NCBI RefSeq assembly: GCF_003351865.1
Contig: NZ_CP022242.1
Coordinates: 310,001 to 374,000, forward strand
DNA: 64,000 nucleotides
Direction: 5' to 3'
DNA from: Methanofervidicoccus sp. A16
Lineage (GTDB): Archaea > AGJL01 > Methanococci > Methanococcales > Methanococcaceae
The notes beneath the pieces are model-generated. The model did not search any database and was not told the DNA's origin. It saw only the letters and a list, made by a program, of their open reading frames with translations. Positions 7,138 to 16,481 of the stretch are shown here, one piece after another (position 1 is the stretch's first letter; each line of letters opens with the position of its first letter). Made by a program: the position numbers and the translations under genes.

Positions 7138-10100
7138 GTGGAGAGTTTTAAAGAGAAAAATTATGGTTTGTTGTGGGAGTATGATATAGGTTATATTGAA
7201 TCAATATCTATGTCTGCAGATGGAGAGTATATTGCTGTTGGTAGTGGGTATGGTGTTAGTCTCTTCAATAGAGAGGGGGAGTTGTTGTGGAAGTATAAGA
7301 CAGATAGGAGTGTTAACTCAGTCTCCATAACTCCTGATGGGGAGTATGTGGTTGCTAGGAGTGGATATTATATCTACCTCTTCAACAAAAGAGGAGAATT
7401 GTTGTGGAAGTATAAGACAGATGATAGTGTTTACTCAGTCTCCATAACTCCTGATGGGGAGTATGTGGTTGCTGGGAGTTGGGATAAACATGTCTACCTC
7501 CTCAACAAAAGAGGAGAATTGTTGTGGAAGTATAAGACATATGATAGTGTTAAATCAGTCTCCATAACTCCTGATGGGGAGTATGTGGTTGCTGGGAGTA
7601 GGGATGATCATGTCTACCTCTTCAACAAAAGAGGAGAATTGTTGTGGAAGTATGAGACAGGTGGTGGAGTTAACTCAGTCTCCATAACTCCTGATGGGGA
7701 GTATGTGGTTGCTGGGAGTAGGGATGATCATGTCTACCTCTTCAACAAAAGAGGAGAATTGTTGTGGAAGTATGAGACAGGTGGTGGAGTTAACTCAGTC
7801 TCCATAACTCCTGATGGGGAGTATGTGGTTGCTGGGAGTTGGGATGATCATGTCTACCTCTTCAACAAAAGAGGAGAATTGTTGTGGAAGTATGAGACAG
7901 GTGGTGGAGTTAACTCAGTCTCCATAACTCCTGATGGGGAGTATGTGGTTGCTGGGAGTTGGGATAAACATGTCTACCTCTTCAACAAAAGAGGAGAGTT
8001 GTTGTGGAAGTATAAGACAGGTTGGTATGTTTACTCAGTCTCCATAACTCCTGATGGGGAGTATGTGGTTGCTGGGAGTGGGATATATGTCTACCTCCTC
8101 AACAAAAGAGGAGAGTTGTTGTGGGAATATGGAATAGGTAGTGTTAAATCAGTCTCCATAACTCCTGATGGGGAGTATGTGGTTGCTGGGAGTAGGGATG
8201 ATCATGTCTACCTCTTCAACAAAAGAGGAGAAGTGTTGTGGAAGTATAAGACAGATGGTTGGGTTTACTCAGTCTCCATAACTCCTGATGGGGAGTATGT
8301 GGTTGCTGGGAGTCGGGATGATCATGTCTACCTCTTCAACAAAAGAGGAGAAGTGTTGTGGAAGTATAAGACAGATGGTTGGGTTTACTCAGTCTCCATA
8401 ACTCCTGATGGGGAGTATGTGGTTGCTGGGAGTGGGATATATGTCTATCTCTTCAACAAAAGAGGAAAAGTGTTGTGGAAGTATAAGACAGATGGTTGGG
8501 TTTACTCAGTCTCCATAACTCCTGATGGGGAGTATGTGGTTGCTGGGAGTGAGAATAAACATGTCTACCTCTTCAACAAAAGAGGAGAGTTGTTATGGGA
8601 GTATAAGACATATGATAAAGTATACTCAGTCTCCATAACTCCTGATGGGGAGTATGTGGTTGCTGGGAGTGAGAATAAACATGTCTACCTCTTCAACAAA
8701 AGAGGAGAGTTGTTATGGGAGTATTGGACAGGTAGTGTTAACTCAATCTCCATAACTCCTGATGGGGAGTATGTGGTTGCTGGGAGTGGATGGGAAGTTT
8801 ACCTCTTCAACAAAAGAGGAGAGTTGTTGTGGAAGTATTGGACAGGTGGTAGTGTTTACTCAGTCTCCATAACTCCTGATGGGGAGTATGTGGTTGCTGG
8901 GAGTGAGAATAAACATGTCTACCTCTTCAACAAAAGAGGAGAGTTGTTATGGGAGTATAAGACAGATTATATTGTATGGTCAGTCTCCATAACTCCTGAT
9001 AGAAAATATATAACTGCTGGAGGAGGTAGTGTCTATCTCTTTATCTCATTAGATATAGTATCAAAAACAATAAAAAACGCTAAATCAACAATCTCTCAAA
9101 TAAAATCCAAATACAGTGTTAAAGAGGCTGAACACCTACTTTCCCAGGCAGAATTAGCATTTAAGGAAGAAAATTATTTAAAAGCAAGAGAACTTGCTCT
9201 AAAGGCTAAGGAAAAAGCAATAGAAATAAATAAACAGGCTGAAAAAGCTGAAAATGCTATAAAAAACGCTAAATCAACAATTTCTCAAATAAAATCCAAA
9301 TACAGTGTTAAAGAGGCTGAGCATATACTTTCCCAGGCAGAATTAGCATTTAAAGAAGGAGAGTATTCCAAAGCAGAAGAACTTGCTCTAAAGGCTAAAG
9401 AGAGAGCAATAGAAATAAGTAAACAAGCAGAAAAAATTGAATCAAAAATAAAAAAACTAGAACCACAAACAAAAATAATCTACAACTTAGACAAATTACT
9501 AGAAAGTGCAAAAAAAGAACTTAAAGAAGGAAGCCTCCAAAACGCTTCATCATACCTCAACAAATGCGAAGAACTAATCAAAAAATCCAAACCAAAACTA
9601 AAAATCAAATTCCCAAACACATCCTTCACCTTAAACAAATGGACAAAAACGAATATAGAACTAACAAACGAGGGAGACGCCATAGCAAGAGAGATAACCC
9701 TCCAGTTCTCAGATGACATAGTGGTAAAAGACATACCAAAGATAGAAGTTAAACCAAGAAGTACACAAAAAATAGAACTAAACATAAAACCAGTATCCTT
9801 CGGAGACGTACCTCTCGAAGTTAAAATAAAATACCAAGATCACTTAAAAAGAAAGTACAAACTAGAAGATTTGATAGTACTCAAAGTCGAAGAAGAAACT
9901 ACAACCAGAAACATAGACATACCTCAGATAATACCGCCGGAGGTATTCCCACCAGAACTCTCAGATAGATACACAGAAACAGAGTACATTGGAAAGGGAG
10001 GATTTGCAAGGGTATTCAAGGCAAAACGTAAAAAAGACGGAGAATTAGTGGCAGTTAAAATACCTATCTCCATAGATGAATCCACAGGGAAATCCTTCAT

Positions 10101-11010
10101 AAGGGAGATAGAGAACTGGACAAAGTTAGATCATGAAAACATCGTCAAGGTTTACGACTACAACATCGTACCAATACCCTACTTCGAGGTAGAGTTGTGT
10201 GATCACTCATTGGCAGATATAGAGAAACCCTTAGATCCAGAGGAAGCAGGGAGGATAATATTCAACGTAGCAGAGGGATTAAAATACGCCCACTCCCAGA
10301 GGATCATCCACCAGGATCTAAAACCTCAGAATATACTACTTAAAAACAACATCCCAAAGATATCAGACTGGGGATTAAGTAAAGTTATGACAGAATCCAC
10401 CTCCTACTCAACAACAGGTGGAGGATATACACTCTTCTACGCCTCTCCAGAGCAGATAAACGGAGAAAAGAGAGACAACAGGACAGATATATGGCAGTTG
10501 GGAGTGATATTCTACGAGTTAGTTACCGGTGATCTACCGTTTAAGGGAGAAAATCCTATCGAGGTAGCCTCAGCTATAATACTGAAAGATCCTGTAAAAC
10601 CCTCGGAGATCAACCCAGAAGCAAAAGAAGTTGAAGATATAATAATGAAATGTCTAGAGAAAAATAAAGAAAAACGTTATCAATCTGTCAAAGAACTACA
10701 GAAAGATCTGGCAGAATACCTAGGAATAAAGTACAGAGAATCTCTAAGGTTAAGTGTAAGTAGAAGGGATTTCAGAAAGTCGGCTTATTACTGTGCTGAA
10801 CTACTCCTACTGAATATGAAGATCAACAACATAGTAGGTGCCTACAACTACGCTGTAGATCTCTTAGATTACACCAAGGGAGAAGATAGAGAGATAATCC
10901 AGAAGTTATGTAACCAGTTGAAAACCAGAATAGAGTACGGAATAAATGAGATCCCAGAGGAGTTAATCAAAGAGGTTGAGGTTATAATCAAAAAGTTAAG
11001 AAGAGTATAA
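7138..11010 (+). CDS. Ser/Thr protein kinase with 16-blade beta-propeller N-terminus
   Basis: A 1290-residue cytoplasmic protein without signal peptide or membrane helices. Order of parts: 16 WD40/PQQ-like repeats of about 40 residues (about 15-635; core SVSITPDGEYVVAGS...VYLFNKRGELLW); two helical repeats (about 640-800; KSTISQIKSKYSVKEAEH); a beta-sandwich domain (about 818-920); a protein kinase domain (about 940-1210); and a helical tail. Kinase landmarks are the glycine loop GKGGFARV (from 952), VAVK lysine 974, HQDLKPQN with catalytic Asp 1060, and DWG with Asp 1077, in place of HRD and DFG. GTG 7138 is chosen over GTG 7129 because GGTGAG at 7128-7133 precedes it. The partner gene downstream is a paralogue. 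Ligand and substrate are unknown. Confidence 0.85.
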   Translation: MESFKEKNYGLLWEYDIGYIESISMSADGEYIAVGSGYGVSLFNREGELLWKYKTDRSVNSVSITPDGEYVVARSGYYIYLFNKRGELLWKYKTDDSVYSVSITPDGEYVVAGSWDKHVYLLNKRGELLWKYKTYDSVKSVSITPDGEYVVAGSRDDHVYLFNKRGELLWKYETGGGVNSVSITPDGEYVVAGSRDDHVYLFNKRGELLWKYETGGGVNSVSITPDGEYVVAGSWDDHVYLFNKRGELLWKYETGGGVNSVSITPDGEYVVAGSWDKHVYLFNKRGELLWKYKTGWYVYSVSITPDGEYVVAGSGIYVYLLNKRGELLWEYGIGSVKSVSITPDGEYVVAGSRDDHVYLFNKRGEVLWKYKTDGWVYSVSITPDGEYVVAGSRDDHVYLFNKRGEVLWKYKTDGWVYSVSITPDGEYVVAGSGIYVYLFNKRGKVLWKYKTDGWVYSVSITPDGEYVVAGSENKHVYLFNKRGELLWEYKTYDKVYSVSITPDGEYVVAGSENKHVYLFNKRGELLWEYWTGSVNSISITPDGEYVVAGSGWEVYLFNKRGELLWKYWTGGSVYSVSITPDGEYVVAGSENKHVYLFNKRGELLWEYKTDYIVWSVSITPDRKYITAGGGSVYLFISLDIVSKTIKNAKSTISQIKSKYSVKEAEHLLSQAELAFKEENYLKARELALKAKEKAIEINKQAEKAENAIKNAKSTISQIKSKYSVKEAEHILSQAELAFKEGEYSKAEELALKAKERAIEISKQAEKIESKIKKLEPQTKIIYNLDKLLESAKKELKEGSLQNASSYLNKCEELIKKSKPKLKIKFPNTSFTLNKWTKTNIELTNEGDAIAREITLQFSDDIVVKDIPKIEVKPRSTQKIELNIKPVSFGDVPLEVKIKYQDHLKRKYKLEDLIVLKVEEETTTRNIDIPQIIPPEVFPPELSDRYTETEYIGKGGFARVFKAKRKKDGELVAVKIPISIDESTGKSFIREIENWTKLDHENIVKVYDYNIVPIPYFEVELCDHSLADIEKPLDPEEAGRIIFNVAEGLKYAHSQRIIHQDLKPQNILLKNNIPKISDWGLSKVMTESTSYSTTGGGYTLFYASPEQINGEKRDNRTDIWQLGVIFYELVTGDLPFKGENPIEVASAIILKDPVKPSEINPEAKEVEDIIMKCLEKNKEKRYQSVKELQKDLAEYLGIKYRESLRLSVSRRDFRKSAYYCAELLLLNMKINNIVGAYNYAVDLLDYTKGEDREIIQKLCNQLKTRIEYGINEIPEELIKEVEVIIKKLRRV
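7321..8998 (+). repeat. Tandem 120-bp coding repeat array of the propeller kinase
   Basis: Fourteen successive units of 114-120 bp share an almost identical core around CCTGATGGGGAGTATGTGG and another around TCTTCAACAAAAGAGGAGA. Synonymous sites are conserved as well, and three neighbouring units (about 7621-7980) are nearly identical over their full length. Variation is concentrated in the codons after GGGAGT and before the next GTT. This points to recent unit duplication or gene conversion, so unit number may differ between strains. Outer units (before 7321 and after 8998) are diverged. Confidence 0.9.
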
Positions 11011-11119
11011 TAAAAAATAATAAAAAAATCTAAAGGTAAAAAAGTAAAATAAGTGTCATTCTCCTAAATTATACTGGATACTAAAAATTGTGTAATATGT
11101 TTTATCTTTTAATTTTTTA

Positions 11120-11172
11120 TTTTTATAATCTTTATCATTATTTTTTTAACTATCCTTTTAATGGGAACTGAG
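11120..11172 (+). repeat. Relic of the dispersed repeat family between the kinase genes
   Basis: The 194-base gap between the kinase genes ends with TTTTAATGGGAACTGAGAT, close to the right terminus TTGATGGGAACTAGGGT seen elsewhere, preceded by the same kind of T-rich arm. No left end is visible. Probably a decayed copy. Confidence 0.4.
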
Positions 11173-11204
11173 ATAAAATTAAAAAACATCAAAAGGTTAT
11201 AAAC

Positions 11205-13544
11205 ATGCTCTCTAAAATCCTCAGGATCTTCAAGAAGAAAATTGACGGTAAAACAAAAGAAGAATGGTTAGATGAAGGCATATCTCTTAGTAAGGCAGGT
11301 AAATATAAAGAGGCACTGGAGTGTTTCGATAAGGTGTTGAAGATCGATCCCAACTGTGTAGATGGATGGTATAATAAAGGATTAGCCCTTAGTAAGTTAA
11401 AAAAATACGATGAAGCTATAAAATGCTTCGATAAGGCGTTGGAGATAGATCCAAAACATGCCCATGTATGGTACAACAAAGGATACATCCTCCTCAAATT
11501 AGGGAGATACGAAGAATCTATAAAGTGCTTTGATAAAGTATTAGAGATAGATCCAAGGGATAAGTATGCACTGTACAGTAAAGGATTTGCCCTTCTTAAA
11601 TTAGGAAGATTCGAGGAATCTATAAAGTACTTCGATAAGGCGTTAGAAGTAGATCCAAATTATCCCTTCACATGGTACAACAAGGGGTTTGCCCTCGTCA
11701 GATTAGAAAGATACGAAGAGGCAATAAAGTGCTTCGATAAGGCATTAGAAATAAATCCAAAATACGTCCATGCATGGGACAGTAAAGGATACGCCCTTTC
11801 CAGATTAGAAAGATACGAAGAGGCAATAAAGTGCTTCGATAAGGCACTGGAGATCAACCCTAAGTATGCCCGTGCATGGTACGACAAGGGATTTGCATTT
11901 AGTGAACTGGGAGTGCACAACGAGGCAATAAAGTGCTTCGACAAGGCACTGGAGATCAACCCTAAGTACACAGATGCACTCTACAGTAAGGGATTATCCC
12001 TCGATAAACTTGGAAGATACAGGGAGGCACTACAGTGTTTTAACAGGTCTTTACTTATAAAGGACGATCCTGAGGTAAGAAAGATCAAGGAGGAGATTGA
12101 AGAAAAATTAAAGAGGCCAGAGTTAAAGATTAATCTCCTAAATACCTCCTTCATTATAAACAGATGGGATAAGGTTGAGATGGAGGTAGTTAATAGGGGA
12201 GAAGTGGTAGCGAGGGAGATAACATTCCGATTCTCAGATGAGATCACCGTTAGAAACCTACCTAATATAGATATCGAGCCAAACAGTAAGGAGATTATAG
12301 AGTTCTTCCTCAAACCTATTGCCCTTGGAGAGGTGCCTGTTGAGGTTGAAATAAGATGTAAGGATCACTTGAACAAAGAATACAGATTCAAGGAGACTGT
12401 AACACTTGAAGTTATTGAAGGTAAGGAGGATATAACACCTATGGGATCCTCCTCTAACCAGAAAATTCTAAAAACACTCCATCCACAACTCCTGGAGAAA
12501 TACGTAGAGATAAAGTACATAGGAAGGGGAGGATTTTCAAAGGTATTCAAGGCAAAACGTAAAGATGGGAAGGAGGTTGCAGTTAAGGTACCTATCTCCA
12601 TAGATGAATCCATAGGAAAATCATTCCTAAGGGAACTTACAAACTGGACTAGGTTAAAACACAAGAACATCGTAAAGATCTACGACTACAACATCATGCC
12701 GATACCTTACTTAGAGATGGAGTTATGTGATCAATCCTTGGCAGATATAGAGAAGCCCTTAGATCCAGAGAGGGCAGGATGGATGATATTCAACATAGCA
12801 GAGGGATTAAAATACGCCCATTCTAAAAAGATCATCCATAAAGATCTAAAACCACAGAACATCCTTCTTAAAAACGGTATTCCAAAGATATCAGACTGGG
12901 GATTAAGTAAGATAATAACAGAATCTTCTTCTACAACTACAGATAGATACCATACTCCTCTCTACGCCTCTCCAGAGCAGGTTAAAGGCGAAGATAAAGA
13001 TGAGAGAACAGATATATGGCAGTTGGGAGTGATATTCTACGAACTAGTAACTGGAGAACTACCATTTAAAGGGGATAAATTCGAGGAAATAGCAATATCT
13101 ATAGTAACTAAGGAACCTAGGAAGCCCTCGGAGATCAACCCGAAGGCAAAAGAAGTAGAGGACATAATAATGAAGTGCTTAGAAAAAGACAGAGAGAAAC
13201 GTTATCAATCTGTAATGGAACTACAGAAGGATCTAGCAGAATACTTGGGAATAAAGTATAGAGAATCCTTAGAACTAAGTATAACTAAAAAGGACTTCGG
13301 AAGATCAGCCTACTACTGCTCTGAACTCCTACTGATGAATATGAAAGTTAACAACATGGTTAATGCCTATATCTATGCCTCAGATCTCCTCAATTACGCT
13401 AACGGTGAAGTGAAAGAACAGATCCAAGAATTATGTAACCAGTTGAAGTTTAGAATGGAGAATGGAATAAAAGACATTCCAGAAGAGTTAATCAAGAAGG
13501 CTGAGGTTATTACCCATAGGATAAAGGTAGATTCCTATAGGTGA
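11205..13544 (+). CDS. Ser/Thr protein kinase with eight N-terminal TPRs
   Basis: A 779-residue soluble protein. Eight tetratricopeptide repeats fill about residues 22-295 (repeating YxEAIKCFDKALEIDP, then W/LYxKGxALxxL); a beta-sandwich domain follows at about 305-405, then a kinase domain at about 432-695 and a helical tail. Kinase landmarks: GRGGFSKV from 440, VAVK lysine 461, HKDLKPQN with Asp 547, DWG with Asp 564, and YASPEQ. The beta-sandwich, kinase and tail closely match the preceding gene, so the two arose by duplication with an exchanged or rebuilt sensor module. TPRs usually bind peptides or other proteins; the partner is unknown. ATG 11205 follows a weak AAAGG site. Confidence 0.87.
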   Translation: MLSKILRIFKKKIDGKTKEEWLDEGISLSKAGKYKEALECFDKVLKIDPNCVDGWYNKGLALSKLKKYDEAIKCFDKALEIDPKHAHVWYNKGYILLKLGRYEESIKCFDKVLEIDPRDKYALYSKGFALLKLGRFEESIKYFDKALEVDPNYPFTWYNKGFALVRLERYEEAIKCFDKALEINPKYVHAWDSKGYALSRLERYEEAIKCFDKALEINPKYARAWYDKGFAFSELGVHNEAIKCFDKALEINPKYTDALYSKGLSLDKLGRYREALQCFNRSLLIKDDPEVRKIKEEIEEKLKRPELKINLLNTSFIINRWDKVEMEVVNRGEVVAREITFRFSDEITVRNLPNIDIEPNSKEIIEFFLKPIALGEVPVEVEIRCKDHLNKEYRFKETVTLEVIEGKEDITPMGSSSNQKILKTLHPQLLEKYVEIKYIGRGGFSKVFKAKRKDGKEVAVKVPISIDESIGKSFLRELTNWTRLKHKNIVKIYDYNIMPIPYLEMELCDQSLADIEKPLDPERAGWMIFNIAEGLKYAHSKKIIHKDLKPQNILLKNGIPKISDWGLSKIITESSSTTTDRYHTPLYASPEQVKGEDKDERTDIWQLGVIFYELVTGELPFKGDKFEEIAISIVTKEPRKPSEINPKAKEVEDIIMKCLEKDREKRYQSVMELQKDLAEYLGIKYRESLELSITKKDFGRSAYYCSELLLMNMKVNNMVNAYIYASDLLNYANGEVKEQIQELCNQLKFRMENGIKDIPEELIKKAEVITHRIKVDSYR

Positions 13545-13742
13545 ATTTGTTAGCAAACAATATTGAATATATTATTTAATTTAATAATTATTTAATTAGT
13601 GTATAACTCTCACCAACGATTATTTTACATTGTAGATCTCTATAACTTTTTACTAATAAAGGAGGATCGAAAAGAGTAAAAAATATTAAATAATAACTTA
13701 ATCTCTTTTACTTATATTTTTTCATAAATTAGGGAGATCCTT

Positions 13743-14825
13743 ATGGACACCAGAGGATACACCTTAGAAGAAAAGTTCCATACTTTTTTAGATATACTAA
13801 GTAGAGATTTAAAAGATATGCCAGCAGTTGAAAAGGTATCTATGGAGAATAAAGAGGTAGAAGAAAGAGCCTTTAAAGTACTTCTCTCCACCATACTTAG
13901 TGCTAGGACAAAGGACGAGGTTACATTAGAAGTCTCAAAAAGATTATTTGAAAGGGTAAAAACTCCTCAGGATCTTGTAGATATAGAGGAGGAAGAGTTA
14001 GAAAGACTTATATATCCAGTGGGCTTCTACAGAACTAAGGCCAAGTATCTAAAGAAACTAGGAAAGATGTTGATAGAGGAGTTCCAGGGTAAGGTACCAA
14101 GAAAACTGGAAGATCTTATAAAACTACCTGGTGTTGGGAGAAAAACTGGAAACTTAGTGATTACTCTCGCATACGACGACTACGGTATATGTGTAGATAC
14201 CCATGTCCATAGGATATGTAACAGATGGGAGTATATAGACACTGAAACTCCTGAAGAGAGTGAAATGGAGTTGAGGAAGAAACTTCCAAAGAGATACTGG
14301 AAGATTATAAATACATTACTTGTGAACTACGGTAAGAAAGTATGCTCTCCTACTCCAAAATGTAATCTATGTGCTGAAGAGATAAGGGAACTATGTCCTT
14401 ATTACTATAAAGTAAAACGTATAGAAGAGGTGCTAAAAAAATACAAGTTTAGGAAGGTTTCAAAAAACAATATTCCAGATAAAAAGGGCACCTACATATT
14501 AAAGATAATGTTAAAGAATCCTAAGAATATCACATATGGAAAAAATACAGAGAGGTTTAAAAAAGGTTATTACTTCTACGTAGGATCTGCCATGGGAGAT
14601 CGAAACAACCTGAAGAGAAGGATAGAGAGACACCTAAGAGAGGATAAGAAACTTCACTGGCATATAGACTATTTATTACAGTACGGTACTGTAAAAGAGA
14701 TATACGTCTCAGAGGAAGGTGTAGAGTGTGAAGTGGCCAAAGATTTAAGTTTCCTTGATAGTGTGGAAGGTTTTGGATCCTCAGATTGTGGTTGCAGAAG
14801 TCATCTGTTCTATATGAAGATTTAA
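13743..14825 (+). CDS. nth: Endonuclease III fused to a C-terminal Uri/DUF123-type domain
   Basis: A 360-residue bifunctional DNA repair protein. Residues 1-220 form an HhH-GPD glycosylase/AP lyase: helix-hairpin-helix LPGVGRKTG (128-136) with the catalytic lysine 134, VDTHVHRI with the catalytic Asp 152, and a four-Cys iron-sulphur loop ([10 protein letters not shown]...C). It removes oxidised pyrimidines from DNA. Residues about 240-360 resemble the Uri/DUF123 relatives of GIY-YIG nucleases ([38 protein letters not shown]). Nuclease activity of that part is inference. GGGAGATCC precedes the ATG. Confidence 0.85.
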   Translation: MDTRGYTLEEKFHTFLDILSRDLKDMPAVEKVSMENKEVEERAFKVLLSTILSARTKDEVTLEVSKRLFERVKTPQDLVDIEEEELERLIYPVGFYRTKAKYLKKLGKMLIEEFQGKVPRKLEDLIKLPGVGRKTGNLVITLAYDDYGICVDTHVHRICNRWEYIDTETPEESEMELRKKLPKRYWKIINTLLVNYGKKVCSPTPKCNLCAEEIRELCPYYYKVKRIEEVLKKYKFRKVSKNNIPDKKGTYILKIMLKNPKNITYGKNTERFKKGYYFYVGSAMGDRNNLKRRIERHLREDKKLHWHIDYLLQYGTVKEIYVSEEGVECEVAKDLSFLDSVEGFGSSDCGCRSHLFYMKI

Positions 14826-15033
14826 ATTTTTGTTTAAAATAATTAAAAGATGACAAAATTAAATTAATAAATTCTCCAACTAAGAGTTTTCTACTATAAA
14901 AATAATAATATAAAAAACTATTTTATACAAAATAATATCTCCCTTGAGAATTTTAATAATATTAAAAAGATAATAAAAATAAATAAAAATAAAACTAAAA
15001 TAATTAATAATGGAGTATTATTTAAAACTGCCG

Positions 15034-15352
15034 ACCCTAGTTCCCATCAAGACTGTGATTAGAAGAATAATAAAAAAGTAATAAAAATCTTAAGAGGAAT
15101 AATAAAATAAACCTTAATTCTCATCAAAGTGATGATTTAAATAATAAAAATAACAAAAAATAATAAAATTAATAATAGCAACCTGTTAGAAAGGATCTGC
15201 TCCACTCCCATAGTATTTTAAAGTACCCTAGGAGAGACTATTTATCTCTTATTTTGATTTTAATATCTTCTTTTTATATTTTTTTATTATAATTAACTTT
15301 TTTATTATAATTATTGCTATTCTTATCAGGATTTTTTGATGGGAATTAGGGT
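15034..15352 (+). repeat. Dispersed intergenic repeat, full copy R1 (319 bp)
   Basis: Begins ACCCTAGTTCCCATCAA (15034-15050) and ends with the near-complement TTGATGGGAATTAGGGT (15336-15352), giving terminal inverted repeats of about 17 bp. A second, direct copy of the left terminus lies inside at 15111-15127. The core (about 15176-15270; AACCTGTTAGAAAGGATCTG) is shared with the copies at 49923-50210 (inverted) and 51359-51703. It has no coding capacity. It lies in the 793-base gap 14826-15618 between convergent genes; the rest of that gap is low-complexity A/T with no other feature I can support. Confidence 0.8.
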
Positions 15353-15618
15353 AATAATAATAAAGAAAATAATTACAAGGTAAAAAAGTAAATATATAAC
15401 CCTTATTCTCTAGACTGTATTAAATACTAAAGAAAGTATAGAGTTCCCTATAAAATTCTCTTTCTTAAAAGTTTTTGCCTTTTTTATATTATTTTTTACC
15501 GATTTTTAACTCTTTATTATTTTTTAGCCATTATTATAGTTTTAAAAATTATATCTATGAATATAAAAATTAAAAAACTTTCTAAAATTATTTTCTTTAA
15601 TAGAAATAATTTTTATTT

Positions 15619-16473
15619 TTAAATCTTCAAAATCCTCCTGCCCCACCTATGTGCCCAGCACTGGATACAGATACCAACTGGTAAAGAAGCAGTATGACAA
15701 CCCATATATTCAATAAATACATCTAACGCTGTAATACTTCCTCCAAGTCCCATAGTTCCAATACCTAACTTGTTTATATCCTCTAAAAGTTCCCTCTCCA
15801 ACTTAGCAATATCCCTGTTAGGATGCCTCTCTCCAATCCTCCTTAGAAGTGCCTTCTTTGCAAGTTTTAGGGCTATATCTGCAGTACCTCCCACACCTAC
15901 ACCTAGGATTATAGGTGGACAGGGTTTTCCACCAGCATTAGCCACAGTTTCCAGTACAAACCTCTTTATACCTTCTATGCCCTCTGCAGGAGTTAGCATC
16001 TTGAGGGCACTCATGTTTTCGCTACCTGCACCCTTGGGAAGTACCTTTATCTCTACCTCCCTATCTAACCTCTCATCCACCTCTATATCTATAAAGGGGG
16101 ATCCCAGTCCAACGTTTGTTTTAAGATTCTCCCTTGTAAAGGGATCTACTACGTTAGGTCTTAGAGGTATTTCCTCAGTTGCCCTAACTACCCCTTCCCT
16201 TATCCCATCTAAGATACGGAGAATCTCAGATGATGATATATTCTTTCCTACCCTAAGAAATACAACAGGCACCCCTGTATCCTGGCAGAGAGGTATAGAT
16301 CTATCCCTGGCAACCTCTATGTTCTTAAGAATAGCCCTTAGGATACTCCTTGAGATCTCACTCTCCTCCCTCTCCAGTGCAGATATGAGAGCCTTCTCTA
16401 CATCTTCAGGTACAGTTGTCCCTGTCTCCTTGAAGAGTTCCACTACTACCTCCACTATATCCTCACTTTTCAC
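15619..16473 (-). CDS. fumA: Fumarate hydratase class I, alpha subunit
   Basis: A 284-residue subunit of the oxygen-sensitive iron-sulphur fumarase, in which archaea split the enzyme into alpha and beta chains. Visible family segments are IPLCQDTGVPV (about residue 60), GKPCPPIILGVGVGGTAD and the C-terminal GICIQCWAHRW. Three of these cysteines should bind the catalytic [4Fe-4S] cluster. It interconverts fumarate and malate in the reductive branch of the incomplete citrate cycle. The beta subunit gene is not in this window. The gene lies 8 bases after a CBS-domain gene and is probably co-transcribed with it. Confidence 0.9.
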   Translation of the reverse strand: MKSEDIVEVVVELFKETGTTVPEDVEKALISALEREESEISRSILRAILKNIEVARDRSIPLCQDTGVPVVFLRVGKNISSSEILRILDGIREGVVRATEEIPLRPNVVDPFTRENLKTNVGLGSPFIDIEVDERLDREVEIKVLPKGAGSENMSALKMLTPAEGIEGIKRFVLETVANAGGKPCPPIILGVGVGGTADIALKLAKKALLRRIGERHPNRDIAKLERELLEDINKLGIGTMGLGGSITALDVFIEYMGCHTASLPVGICIQCWAHRWGRRILKI

Positions 16474-16481
16474 AGTACCAC

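Noticed and set aside
7321-8998. Regular near-identical repeats at about 120-bp spacing, considered as a CRISPR array
   Set aside because: The units are in frame, code for beta-propeller blades, and have no unique spacers between short repeats.
11660-12313. Several open frames on the minus strand opposite the TPR kinase
   Set aside because: Their repetitive translations mirror the TPR repeats of the real gene.
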